A stretch of 5,615 nucleotides of DNA, taken from contig DVKU01000170.1 of assembly GCA_018715825.1 (NCBI GenBank), forward strand, positions 1 to 5,615, read 5' to 3'. A program made the position numbers and the translations under genes. Shown piece after piece: positions 1 through 5,615 of this stretch (within the stretch, counting starts at the first letter, position 1; every line of letters starts with the position of its first letter). The notes beneath the pieces were generated by a model, which made no database searches, was not told the origin of the DNA, and was given only the letters and a program-made list of their open reading frames with translations. Origin of the DNA: Candidatus Avacholeplasma faecigallinarum (GTDB lineage Bacteria; Bacillota_I; Bacilli_A; Acholeplasmatales; Anaeroplasmataceae).

Positions 1-33
1 TAGCCTGGTTTATCTTAAATGACAAGACTTAAG
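1..33 (+). promoter_or_regulatory. 3' end of a probable yybP-ykoY manganese riboswitch aptamer (truncated by window start)
   Basis: Bases 21-30 (GACAAGACTT) resemble the conserved 3' end of yybP-ykoY aptamers, which as I recall it reads close to GCAAGACCTTT and forms the 3' strand of closing helix P1. A small preceding hairpin (9-12 with 16-19) could be the last aptamer stem. The 5' part of the aptamer, with its GGGGAGTAG-like metal-binding loop, would lie outside the window, so the call cannot be closed here. Support comes mainly from context: the next gene is mntP, a classic target of this Mn2+-sensing RNA, and an expression platform with mutually exclusive hairpins follows. The alternative is that this is just the tail of an upstream gene's untranslated region. 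Confidence 0.42.
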
Positions 34-61
34 TATAGCACTAAGCTATACTTTTTGTCTT
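24..61 (+). promoter_or_regulatory. Hairpin in the mntP leader (anti-antiterminator, or an upstream gene's terminator)
   Basis: An upper stem of eight perfect pairs (AAGTATAG 31-38 with CTATACTT 46-53) encloses a 7-base loop. Below a small internal loop, a lower stem pairs AAGAC 24-28 with GTCTT 57-61. The lower stem consumes the same bases proposed as the 3' strand of the aptamer closing helix, as expected if ligand binding disrupts this hairpin. The T-run after the upper stem is short and broken by G, so it is a weaker terminator than the next hairpin. It could still be a simple terminator of an upstream gene. Confidence 0.6.
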
Positions 62-77
62 TTGTGGTATGCTTAGT
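40..77 (+). promoter_or_regulatory. Candidate antiterminator pairing upstream of mntP
   Basis: ACTAAGC (40-46) plus ATACT (48-52) pair with GGTAT (66-70) plus GCTTAGT (71-77). This gives 12 pairs, 11 Watson-Crick and one G-U, with T47 bulged and a 13-base loop. The helix uses the 3' arm of the preceding hairpin and the 5' arm of the following terminator, so it excludes both. That geometry is typical of a transcription-attenuation switch. The pairing is visible in the sequence; its regulatory role is inferred. Confidence 0.5.
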
Positions 78-93
78 TGCATATCTTTTTTTT
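66..93 (+). terminator. Intrinsic terminator/attenuator just upstream of mntP
   Basis: GGTATGC (66-72) pairs with GCATATC (79-85), seven pairs with one G-U, around a six-base loop (TTAGTT). Eight consecutive T (86-93) follow immediately. The structure ends only about 20 bases before the mntP start, which is what one expects of a conditional terminator inside the leader rather than the end of an upstream gene. Its 5' arm can alternatively pair with bases 40-52. Confidence 0.65.
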
Positions 94-101
94 ATTATGA
101 T

Positions 102-106
102 GGAGG
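102..106 (+). promoter_or_regulatory. Ribosome-binding site of mntP
   Basis: A GGAGG core lies six bases before the ATG at 113. It is the strongest Shine-Dalgarno in the window and fixes the mntP start. It lies beyond the leader terminator's T-run, so control would act on transcription rather than by hiding this site. Confidence 0.8.
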
Positions 107-112
107 ATAAGC

Positions 113-679
113 ATGATTTGGATTATTCAAAGTATTTTTTTAGGTGTTTCGCTTGCTATGGATGCTTGCTGCGTTAGTATGAGTAATGGACTTGTCGAGC
201 CTAAGATGACCAAAAGAAAAATGATTTTTATCGTATTAATGTTTGGTATTTTTCAGGGAGTTATGCCATTAATTGGCTATTTATTTGGCTCACTATTTGA
301 AAAATGGATTGATAATTTGGTTCCAATAATTGGCTTTTTAATTTTAGCCTTTATTGGTGGGAAAATGATTTATGAATCATTTCATAATGATGAGGAGGAA
401 GCTAAATCATTATCGATTAAAACTATTATCATTCAAGCCATTGCTACATCTATAGATGCTCTTACAGTAGGGATAATTTACGTTGGAAGTTCATATTTAG
501 AGGCATATGTAACTTTTGCCCTTGTTGCTGTTATAACAAGCCTTTTGTGCGTTGTAGCTGTTATGATTGGGAAAAAATTTGGTACTAAATTTTCTAATAA
601 GGCAACCATATTTGGAGGCTTAATCCTAATTGGAATCGGTCTTAAGTTATTAATAGAATACATAGTAAGCTTTTTTTAA
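113..679 (+). CDS. mntP: Manganese efflux pump MntP
   Basis: An inner-membrane exporter that expels excess Mn2+ from the cytoplasm. At 188 residues it has the usual family length. It shows the internal duplication typical of the MntP (DUF204) family: the first repeat has LAMDACCVSMSNG (residues 14-26, Asp17) and the second has ATSIDALTVG (111-120, Asp115). These paired membrane aspartates are the residues expected to handle the metal. Six hydrophobic segments are visible, near residues 4-24, 36-58, 67-88, 103-126, 131-153 and 165-186, with an acidic loop (HNDEEE, 91-96) between the halves. The motifs QGVMPLIGYLFG (48-59) and IGGKMIYES (81-89) are also family-like. Two cysteines follow Asp17, where many homologues have Phe-Ala. 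The start is set by a strong GGAGG. The gene appears monocistronic, with a leader switch upstream and its own terminator downstream. Family assignment is secure; transport is inferred from homology. Confidence 0.93.
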   Translation: MIWIIQSIFLGVSLAMDACCVSMSNGLVEPKMTKRKMIFIVLMFGIFQGVMPLIGYLFGSLFEKWIDNLVPIIGFLILAFIGGKMIYESFHNDEEEAKSLSIKTIIIQAIATSIDALTVGIIYVGSSYLEAYVTFALVAVITSLLCVVAVMIGKKFGTKFSNKATIFGGLILIGIGLKLLIEYIVSFF

Positions 680-703
680 ATACATCTAATGGTGTATTTT
701 TTT
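678..703 (+). terminator. Intrinsic terminator of mntP
   Basis: AAATACATC (678-686) pairs with GGTGTATTT (691-699), nine pairs including one T-G, around a TAAT tetraloop. The T-run (697-703) overlaps the end of the stem. The stem begins inside the mntP stop codon, so the gene ends almost at its terminator. This separates mntP transcription from murD. Confidence 0.8.
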
Positions 704-732
704 ATTTATTTGCATATATTTAGATGGTGATT

Positions 733-1962
733 ATGGTGAAAATATTATTGCTTGGCAAGGGTGTTGCAAATAATGGCTGTAAAAGATTGCTAGAGGATTC
801 AAGTATAGATTTTGATTATTTTGATAAAAATGAAATTACCGAGGGAGAATATGATTATATTGTCAAGGCTCCAGGCATACCTTTATATGATTCATGCTTT
901 AAAAATATTCATGGTAAGGTTATTTCTGATATTGAATTAGCTTACGTACTTAGAAGAGTATATATGATTGGGGTAACAGGTTCAAATGGTAAGACAACAG
1001 TTTGTACAATGTTATATCAAATTTTAAAGCATAAATATAGAGTTGTCCTTTGTGGCAATATAGGCTATAGCATTTGTGATGCAGTTGTAGATAATAAAGA
1101 TGCAGAAATATTTATAGTAGAGATGTCAAGCTTTCAGCTTGAGGCTATTAATGCTTTGGATTGTAATATAAGTGTTTTACTAAATATTGATATGTGTCAC
1201 CTTGATCATCATCTAAATATGCGAAATTACGTAGATGCAAAATTAAATCTAGCTTTAAAACAAAGTTTTAATCGTTATACAATTTATAATACAGATAATG
1301 TTTATTTAAGCGGCTTACATAAAATGATTTTATCTACACCTATAGGCTTTTCCTATAATAGTACGATAAATAGGATTTATGTATTAAATGATTATATTTA
1401 TTTTAAAAATAAAAGAATTTTTAAATTAAAAAAGGAAGATTTAAAATGTAGGCATAAGGTAGAAAATTATTTAGCTGTTTTATCTGTTATTTCGATTATG
1501 AATTTTAGTATAAAAAAGGCCTGTAAAATATTAAAGGATTTTAAAGATGTAGAATATAGACTTAATAAAATCGACAAATATGTATATAATGATGCTAAAA
1601 GTACAAATTGTGCATCAACAAATGCGGCTATAAGCTCTTTAGATAAAATACATTTAATTTGTGGCGGTTACGATAGATTTATGGATATAAAAATTGATGA
1701 TGATAATCTTAAAAAATTAATATGTGTTTATGCCTATGGTCAAACAAAAGATAAAATAAAAAACTATTTTCAAAATAAAAATATAAGATGTCTTGTGTTT
1801 AATACCTTAGAGGATGCCCTAAGAAGTGCCTATATAAAAAGAATAGACAATGAAATAATTTTGTATTCACCTATGTTTGCCTCATATGATCAATATCATA
1901 GTTATAATGAAAGAGGTAAGGAATTTAATGAATTATATTTTCAACTAAAAAATCGTCTATAA
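733..1962 (+). CDS. murD: UDP-N-acetylmuramoyl-L-alanine--D-glutamate ligase (MurD), short and divergent
   Basis: A cytoplasmic ATP-dependent ligase that adds D-glutamate to UDP-MurNAc-L-Ala in peptidoglycan precursor synthesis. Residues below count from the ATG at 733 (409 aa; typical MurD is about 450). The N-terminal nucleotide-sugar domain includes VKAPGIP (44-50). The ATP P-loop is GVTGSNGKTT (80-89), followed by GNIG (108-111), EMSSFQLE (130-137), HLDHH (156-160) and the presumed carbamylated Lys170 in YVDAKLNL. The C-terminal domain has YRLNKI (Arg276), NDAKSTN (Asp287), ICGGYDRFMD (309-318) and a SPMFASYD...ERGKEF motif near 379-398. One residue is unusual: the normal HNxxN motif reads HKVEN, with Lys242 where Mur ligases carry an invariant Asn. 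Start choice is uncertain: ATG 724 has no ribosome-binding site. GGTGAT at 726-731 sits one base before ATG 733 and four before GTG 736, so GTG 736 may be the real start. It lies alone, without mraY, ftsW or murG beside it. Confidence 0.85.
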   Translation: MVKILLLGKGVANNGCKRLLEDSSIDFDYFDKNEITEGEYDYIVKAPGIPLYDSCFKNIHGKVISDIELAYVLRRVYMIGVTGSNGKTTVCTMLYQILKHKYRVVLCGNIGYSICDAVVDNKDAEIFIVEMSSFQLEAINALDCNISVLLNIDMCHLDHHLNMRNYVDAKLNLALKQSFNRYTIYNTDNVYLSGLHKMILSTPIGFSYNSTINRIYVLNDYIYFKNKRIFKLKKEDLKCRHKVENYLAVLSVISIMNFSIKKACKILKDFKDVEYRLNKIDKYVYNDAKSTNCASTNAAISSLDKIHLICGGYDRFMDIKIDDDNLKKLICVYAYGQTKDKIKNYFQNKNIRCLVFNTLEDALRSAYIKRIDNEIILYSPMFASYDQYHSYNERGKEFNELYFQLKNRL

Positions 1963-1977
1963 AATCTTTTAATATTG

Positions 1978-1986
1978 TGATAAAAT
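1978..1986 (+). promoter_or_regulatory. Probable extended -10 promoter for mnmA-recD2
   Basis: TGATAAAAT is an extended -10 element (TGN followed by TAAAAT) in the short gap after murD. The -35 region is weak (TATAAA at 1958-1963, 17-base spacer), which extended -10 promoters tolerate. Transcription would start near 1993, leaving a leader of about 20 bases before the mnmA start. No terminator is visible between murD and mnmA, so read-through from murD is also possible. Confidence 0.45.
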
Positions 1987-2015
1987 AGTTGTGAATATGT
2001 TAGGTGGTGCTTTTT

Positions 2016-3143
2016 ATGAAGGTAATTTTAGGATTATCAGGTGGTGTAGATAGTAGTGTTGCATTAAAGCTTTTAAAGGATGAAGGCTATGATGTAGAGG
2101 CTATGTTTATGCGTAATTGGGATTCGGCAACTAATAATGATATTTTAGGTAATCCAGATATTGATGATGATGTTTGTCCTCAAGAAAAGGATTATCAGGA
2201 TGCCAAAAGAGTGGCTGATCAGTTGCAAGTAAAATTAAATAGAGTAGATTTTATTGAGGAATATTGGAATACAGTTTTTCAATATTTTCTTAATGAATAT
2301 AAAAAGGGTAGAACTCCTAATCCTGATATTATGTGCAACAAATATATTAAATTTAATGCCTTCTTAAAATATGCATCAACCTTAGGTGCAGATTATATTG
2401 CCATGGGGCATTATGCTCGTGTTAAGCATGAAAAAGATAAGAGTTACTTGCTAAGAGGTGTCGATTCTAATAAGGATCAAACCTATTTTTTGTGTATGAT
2501 TAGTCAAGAACAATTAAGAAAATCATTATTTCCAATTGGCCATTTAACTAAGCCAATGGTAAGACAAATAGCCAAAGAAAGTAATTTATATACGGCTGAA
2601 AAGAAGGATTCCACTGGAATTTGTTTTATAGGTGAAAGAAATTTTAAGGAATTTTTGAAAAACTACTTACCTGCTAAACCTGGTAATATGGTTACTCTTG
2701 ATCATAAAGTAATCGGTAAGCATGATGGCTTAATGTATTATACTATAGGTCAGCGTAAGGGTTTAGGTATTGGTGGGTCTAATGAATTTGGAAATGATGC
2801 GTGGTTTGTTTGTGGCAAAAATATAAAAACTAATGAATTAATAGTTGGCCAAGGCCATGATAGTAAGTACTTAATTTCTAATCATTGCATAGCTAGTGAG
2901 TGTAATTGGATTACTGATAAGCCTATTGAAGGAAAAAATTATTTAGCCAAATTTAGATATCGCCAAAACGATAATGAAGTAACCTTAAAATTTTTAGATG
3001 ATAATAAAATTGAAGTATTTTATCCAAGTGGTGTTAGAGCTGTAACACCTGGCCAAGCTGTCGTTATTTATGATGGTGAGATTTGCTTAGGTGGTGCCAT
3101 TATTGACGAGGTGTATTTCGATAATGAAAGAAGAATGTATTAA
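2016..3143 (+). CDS. mnmA: tRNA-specific 2-thiouridylase MnmA
   Basis: A cytoplasmic enzyme that uses ATP and a persulfide sulfur to make 2-thiouridine at wobble position 34 of tRNAs for Lys, Glu and Gln. The product from ATG 2016 is 375 residues, a normal length. The PP-loop SGGVDSS is at residues 8-14. The two catalytic cysteines are Cys107 in NPDIMCNKYIKF and Cys203 in STGICFIGERNF. Other family motifs are GHYAR (131-135), SNKDQTYFL (151-159), YTIGQRKGLGIGG (242-254) and, in the C-terminal beta-barrel, RYRQ (314-317) and PGQAVVIYDGE (345-355). ATG 2016 is preferred over an in-frame GTG at 2004: it gives the canonical MKVILGLSGGVDSS opening, and the GTG overlaps the AGGTGGTG ribosome-binding site (2002-2009). 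It is followed at once by recD2 with a one-base overlap. The mnmA-recD2 pairing is familiar from Bacillus-type genomes (trmU, yrrB, yrrC). Confidence 0.96.
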   Translation: MKVILGLSGGVDSSVALKLLKDEGYDVEAMFMRNWDSATNNDILGNPDIDDDVCPQEKDYQDAKRVADQLQVKLNRVDFIEEYWNTVFQYFLNEYKKGRTPNPDIMCNKYIKFNAFLKYASTLGADYIAMGHYARVKHEKDKSYLLRGVDSNKDQTYFLCMISQEQLRKSLFPIGHLTKPMVRQIAKESNLYTAEKKDSTGICFIGERNFKEFLKNYLPAKPGNMVTLDHKVIGKHDGLMYYTIGQRKGLGIGGSNEFGNDAWFVCGKNIKTNELIVGQGHDSKYLISNHCIASECNWITDKPIEGKNYLAKFRYRQNDNEVTLKFLDDNKIEVFYPSGVRAVTPGQAVVIYDGEICLGGAIIDEVYFDNERRMY

Positions 3144-5413
3144 TGGCTAAAGAGACAATTACTGGTTATATTTCAAATTATATTTATACAAGTAATGATT
3201 CATTGTATAAGGTTTGTAAGTTAGTAACTGAGGATAATGATGAGGTTATAATTGTTGGCAATTTTCCAAGACTTGAGGATGGATTAAATTATGAATTTGT
3301 CGGTGAATTTAAAACTCATCCTAAATATGGCTTTCAATTTGTAGTAAATTCCTATGCTAAAAGTAAAAATTTTACCAAAGAGGGGCTAATCCATTATTTA
3401 TCTAGTGAAAAATTTTACGGTATTGGTCCTAAATTGGCTTCAAATATTGTTGAAGAGCTTGGTAATGATTGTATAGATATTATTTTAAAGGATAAGGATA
3501 GCTTAGATAAGGTATATGGCATAACTAAGACCAAAAAAGAAATTGTTTATAATACCTTAAAAGAAAACTACAAAACAGAACAAGTTTTTATTAGATTATA
3601 TGGCATTGGCTTATCATCGAAAATGGTATATCGTCTTTATGAAAAATATGAGGATAGAGCCTATAATGTCATAGAGGAAAATCCCTATTGCTTAATTGAT
3701 GATATTGACGGTTTTGGATTTAAAAAGACTGATTCCTTAGCTTTATCAATGGGTGTTAAGCCCAATGATATTAGAAGAATTATGGCGGCTATTACCTATA
3801 CATTAAATTATGTTTGTTACCAACAGGGCTTTACTTTTTTAACTAAGACTCAACTATTTAATTCGGTTATGAACCTACTACAAGAAGCTTCTATTTTAGA
3901 TAATGATTTAAACAAAGCCTTAGCTGAATTAATAAAAGAAAATAAGTTAATAATAGAACAAGAGCGTATATTTCCCAAAGCTTTGTATCAAGCTGAAGTA
4001 AAATGTGCCAATAAGATAGATATGCTATATAAGGGCACTGCCAAGCTTTTTAAAGAGGATAGTATTAAAAAAATAATTGAAGAAATAGAAACGAATTTAA
4101 ATATTAGATATACAGATTTACAAAGAGATGCAATTATAAAAGCATTATCTAATAAGCTTTCTATTATAACTGGTGGACCAGGTACTGGTAAGTCAACAAT
4201 ATTAAATGGAATTTTATATGCCTATGCTAAGCTAAATGATAAGTCAATAACCGATGATGATATTAGACAAAAGGTGCTACTTGTTGCTCCAACAGGAAGA
4301 GCTGCCAAAAGGATGACAGAAACTACCAATTTTAAGGCATCGACAATTCATAAGGCCCTAGGATACAATTATGATGGTGGCTTTAATTATAATGAAAATT
4401 GTCTATTAAATTGCAGTTTAGCAATAGTTGATGAAGCTTATATGCTCGATATAGAATTAGCCTCAAGCTTTTTTAAAGCTCTACCTAATAGTTGTTGTGT
4501 AATTTTAGTTGGTGATAGTAATCAGCTTCCTAGTGTTGGACCAGGTAATGTTTTACATGATCTAATGCAAACTGATGTTTTTAAGGTCACTAAATTAACC
4601 CAAATAATGCGTCAAGCTAATGATTCAGATATTATAAAATTATCGCATATGGTATTGAATGAAAAAATAGCCTATAATATATTTTCAAATCGAAAAGAGG
4701 TATTTTTTTATAATTATGATACAAAGGATGCCTTAGATGGTATTCATAAAATCTTAGATAATTTTATCTCATCAGGCGGTGATTTAATTTATGATATTCA
4801 AATTCTCATTCCAATGTATGCTGGTGTAGCTGGTATAGATGCTGTTAACGAATCAATTCAAGCTCGTTACAATAAAAATGATAAATTCATTAAAAGGGAT
4901 AATTTATTATTTAAGGTAGGAGATAAGGTTCTTCAGCTAAAAAATGATCAAGAGCTAGATATTATGAATGGTGATATTGGTAAAATTCTTGACATTACAA
5001 AAATAGATAATAAGGATGCTTTATTAATTGATTTTGACGGTCGAGTTGTTACCTATTACACAAACAACTTAGATAATTTAAAACTAGCCTATGCAATATC
5101 TATTCATAAGTCTCAGGGTAGTGAATTCAATAACGTAATTATGCCTATTTTACCAAGCTATCAGATAATGCTAAAGAAGAAAATAATATATACAGGTATT
5201 ACTAGGGCTAAAAAGAAGTTAATTTTGTTAGGCAAAATAGAATCATTAAATCAAGCTATAACCCAACTAGATTATGAAAGACAAACAACTTTGTTTCAAA
5301 AGATTTCTAATTTTTCGAATCAAAATAACAAAATTTATGATCCTAATATACCATTTGAATATTTAGGTGAATATGATATGGATGGTATTACGCCCTATAC
5401 ATTTATGAAATAG
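3143..5413 (+). CDS. recD2: ATP-dependent DNA helicase RecD2 (SF1B, RecD-like)
   Basis: A 5'-3' DNA helicase of the RecD2/YrrC type, which works without RecBC in repair and replication-fork maintenance. At 756 residues it has typical length. It has an N-terminal OB-like domain (about 1-75), tandem helix-hairpin-helix regions (about 90-200, including FYGIGPKLASNI and DGFGFKKTDSLA), then the helicase core. Core motifs are Q motif LQRDAI (326-331), Walker A GGPGTGKS (344-351), Ia APTGRAAKR (382-390), Walker B VDEAYM (429-434), III VGDSNQLPSVGPGN (456-469), IV LTQIMRQA (485-492), NGDIG (609-613), V AISIHKSQGSEF (651-662) and VI YTGITRAKK (683-691, arginine finger Arg688). The C-terminal end, IPFEYLGEYDMDGITPY (736-752), is also typical of the family. 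Walker B has Tyr433 where Ser is usual. Its ATG overlaps the mnmA stop as TAATG with only a weak purine-rich site (3126-3135), suggesting translational coupling. It contains no tryptophan. Confidence 0.95.
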   Translation: MAKETITGYISNYIYTSNDSLYKVCKLVTEDNDEVIIVGNFPRLEDGLNYEFVGEFKTHPKYGFQFVVNSYAKSKNFTKEGLIHYLSSEKFYGIGPKLASNIVEELGNDCIDIILKDKDSLDKVYGITKTKKEIVYNTLKENYKTEQVFIRLYGIGLSSKMVYRLYEKYEDRAYNVIEENPYCLIDDIDGFGFKKTDSLALSMGVKPNDIRRIMAAITYTLNYVCYQQGFTFLTKTQLFNSVMNLLQEASILDNDLNKALAELIKENKLIIEQERIFPKALYQAEVKCANKIDMLYKGTAKLFKEDSIKKIIEEIETNLNIRYTDLQRDAIIKALSNKLSIITGGPGTGKSTILNGILYAYAKLNDKSITDDDIRQKVLLVAPTGRAAKRMTETTNFKASTIHKALGYNYDGGFNYNENCLLNCSLAIVDEAYMLDIELASSFFKALPNSCCVILVGDSNQLPSVGPGNVLHDLMQTDVFKVTKLTQIMRQANDSDIIKLSHMVLNEKIAYNIFSNRKEVFFYNYDTKDALDGIHKILDNFISSGGDLIYDIQILIPMYAGVAGIDAVNESIQARYNKNDKFIKRDNLLFKVGDKVLQLKNDQELDIMNGDIGKILDITKIDNKDALLIDFDGRVVTYYTNNLDNLKLAYAISIHKSQGSEFNNVIMPILPSYQIMLKKKIIYTGITRAKKKLILLGKIESLNQAITQLDYERQTTLFQKISNFSNQNNKIYDPNIPFEYLGEYDMDGITPYTFMK

Positions 5414-5433
5414 TTAATTTTTTCCATTATAAT
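5405..5433 (+). promoter_or_regulatory. Candidate promoter for the small downstream gene
   Basis: A perfect TATAAT -10 box (5428-5433) lies 17 bases after ATGAAA (5405-5410), which matches four of six bases of the -35 consensus and lies in the last codons of recD2. Transcription would start near 5440, about 30 bases before the small gene. In such AT-rich DNA a chance TATAAT is quite possible. No clear terminator is seen after recD2, so co-transcription with it is an alternative. Confidence 0.4.
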
Positions 5434-5460
5434 TTTTTTATAAATACTTAAAATAATAAT

Positions 5461-5466
5461 GGTGAT
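5461..5466 (+). promoter_or_regulatory. Ribosome-binding site of the 37-residue ORF
   Basis: GGTGAT, complementary to the GATCACC part of the usual 16S rRNA 3' end, lies four bases before ATG 5471. It is the main evidence that this short frame is translated. The same motif at the same spacing precedes GTG 736 in murD. Confidence 0.55.
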
Positions 5467-5470
5467 AGAA

Positions 5471-5584
5471 ATGAAAAAAATTGGTTTATTTATGGCTGGA
5501 ATGGCCATGGGCTTAATGATGTATAGCTATAAGGATAAAAGCCCAAAAATGAAGCAGTTTTTAAAAAAAATTAATATCGAATAG
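5471..5584 (+). CDS. Small single-helix membrane protein, 37 aa, function unknown
   Basis: I do not recognise this gene with certainty. It encodes 37 residues: a short basic start (MKK), one hydrophobic segment (about residues 4-18, IGLFMAGMAMGLMMY) and a lysine-rich tail (KDKSPKMKQFLKKINIE, 21-37). The charge layout suggests a single membrane pass with the basic tail in the cytoplasm. The helix has a GxxxG pattern (Gly10, Gly14), often involved in helix packing, and the protein has seven methionines. Translation is supported by a well-placed GGTGAT site and an upstream TATAAT box. A possible terminator starts just after the stop. In layout, and in position after recD2, it recalls the tiny YrzQ-type (DUF3918) proteins that I remember from the recD2-alaS interval of Bacillus; this is a weak inference from memory. 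Confidence 0.6.
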   Translation: MKKIGLFMAGMAMGLMMYSYKDKSPKMKQFLKKINIE

Positions 5585-5585
5585 C

Positions 5586-5615
5586 AAAAAAGCCTAGTCA
5601 TAGTTATAGTGACCA
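5586..5615 (+). terminator. Possible terminator, truncated by window end
   Basis: After a run of A, GTCA (5597-5600) pairs with TGAC (5610-5613) around a nine-base loop. Then A5596 and C5614 mismatch, and T5595 pairs with A5615, the last base. If the next bases were GGCT followed by T, AGCC (5591-5594) would extend the stem into a strong terminator, possibly working in both directions because of the upstream A-run. The deciding bases lie outside the window. Confidence 0.3.

Noticed and set aside
478..663. Minus-strand open frame of 61 codons inside mntP
   Set aside because: It lies wholly opposite the well-supported mntP frame, has no recognisable family features, and its composition is that of an antisense shadow.
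715..720. TATATT as a murD promoter -10 box
   Set aside because: The start point would fall at or beyond the GGTGAT ribosome-binding site, and the -35 position lies inside the mntP terminator with no consensus match. The murD promoter is unresolved.
2004..2015. Upstream GTG start for mnmA (four extra residues)
   Set aside because: The GTG lies inside the AGGTGGTG ribosome-binding site, and ATG 2016 gives the canonical MnmA N-terminus.
5414..5460. Terminator after recD2
   Set aside because: There are T-runs and weak A/T pairings but no stable GC-containing stem, so no terminator can be supported here.
113..5584. Mollicute genetic code (TGA as tryptophan)
   Set aside because: All six Trp codons are TGG and no in-frame TGA occurs; an AT-rich genome using code 4 would be expected to use TGA. 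The murD gene also implies a cell wall.
1..5615. Mobile element, CRISPR array, tRNA/rRNA gene or defence system
   Set aside because: I found no transposase frame, terminal inverted repeats, regularly spaced repeats or tRNA-like folds on either strand; essentially all the length is explained by housekeeping genes and their signals.

Overview
The window is AT-rich (by eye roughly two thirds or more A/T) and carries five protein genes, all on the + strand and tightly packed. It looks like a low-GC, walled Firmicutes/Bacillota-type bacterium, for example a member of the Erysipelotrichia/RF39-like lineages or Clostridia; the exact lineage is inference. A peptidoglycan gene (murD) argues against a wall-less mollicute. 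All six tryptophans are encoded by TGG, with no in-frame TGA, which fits the standard bacterial code. Ribosome-binding sites follow the GGAGG or GGTGAT parts of the usual anti-Shine-Dalgarno complement.

Region 1-112 is a regulatory leader. It looks like the 3' end of a manganese (yybP-ykoY type) riboswitch cut by the window edge, followed by a hairpin, a terminator ending in eight T, and an alternative antiterminator pairing that excludes both. It feeds directly into mntP (113-679), a six-helix manganese exporter, which ends in its own intrinsic terminator.

Next come murD (733-1962, a short and divergent UDP-MurNAc-Ala:D-Glu ligase outside any cell-wall cluster), mnmA (2016-3143, tRNA 2-thiouridylase, probably from a promoter just upstream) and recD2 (3143-5413, SF1B DNA helicase), whose start overlaps the mnmA stop by one base. 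After recD2 a good -10 box precedes a 37-residue single-helix membrane peptide (5471-5584). The window stops in what may be the first part of a terminator.

The set is mostly housekeeping: metal homeostasis, cell wall, tRNA modification and DNA repair. mnmA next to recD2 matches the arrangement known from Bacillus-type genomes. I see no mobile element, CRISPR array, tRNA/rRNA gene or defence system. The most interesting parts are the mntP leader switch and a lysine at a normally invariant asparagine of MurD.
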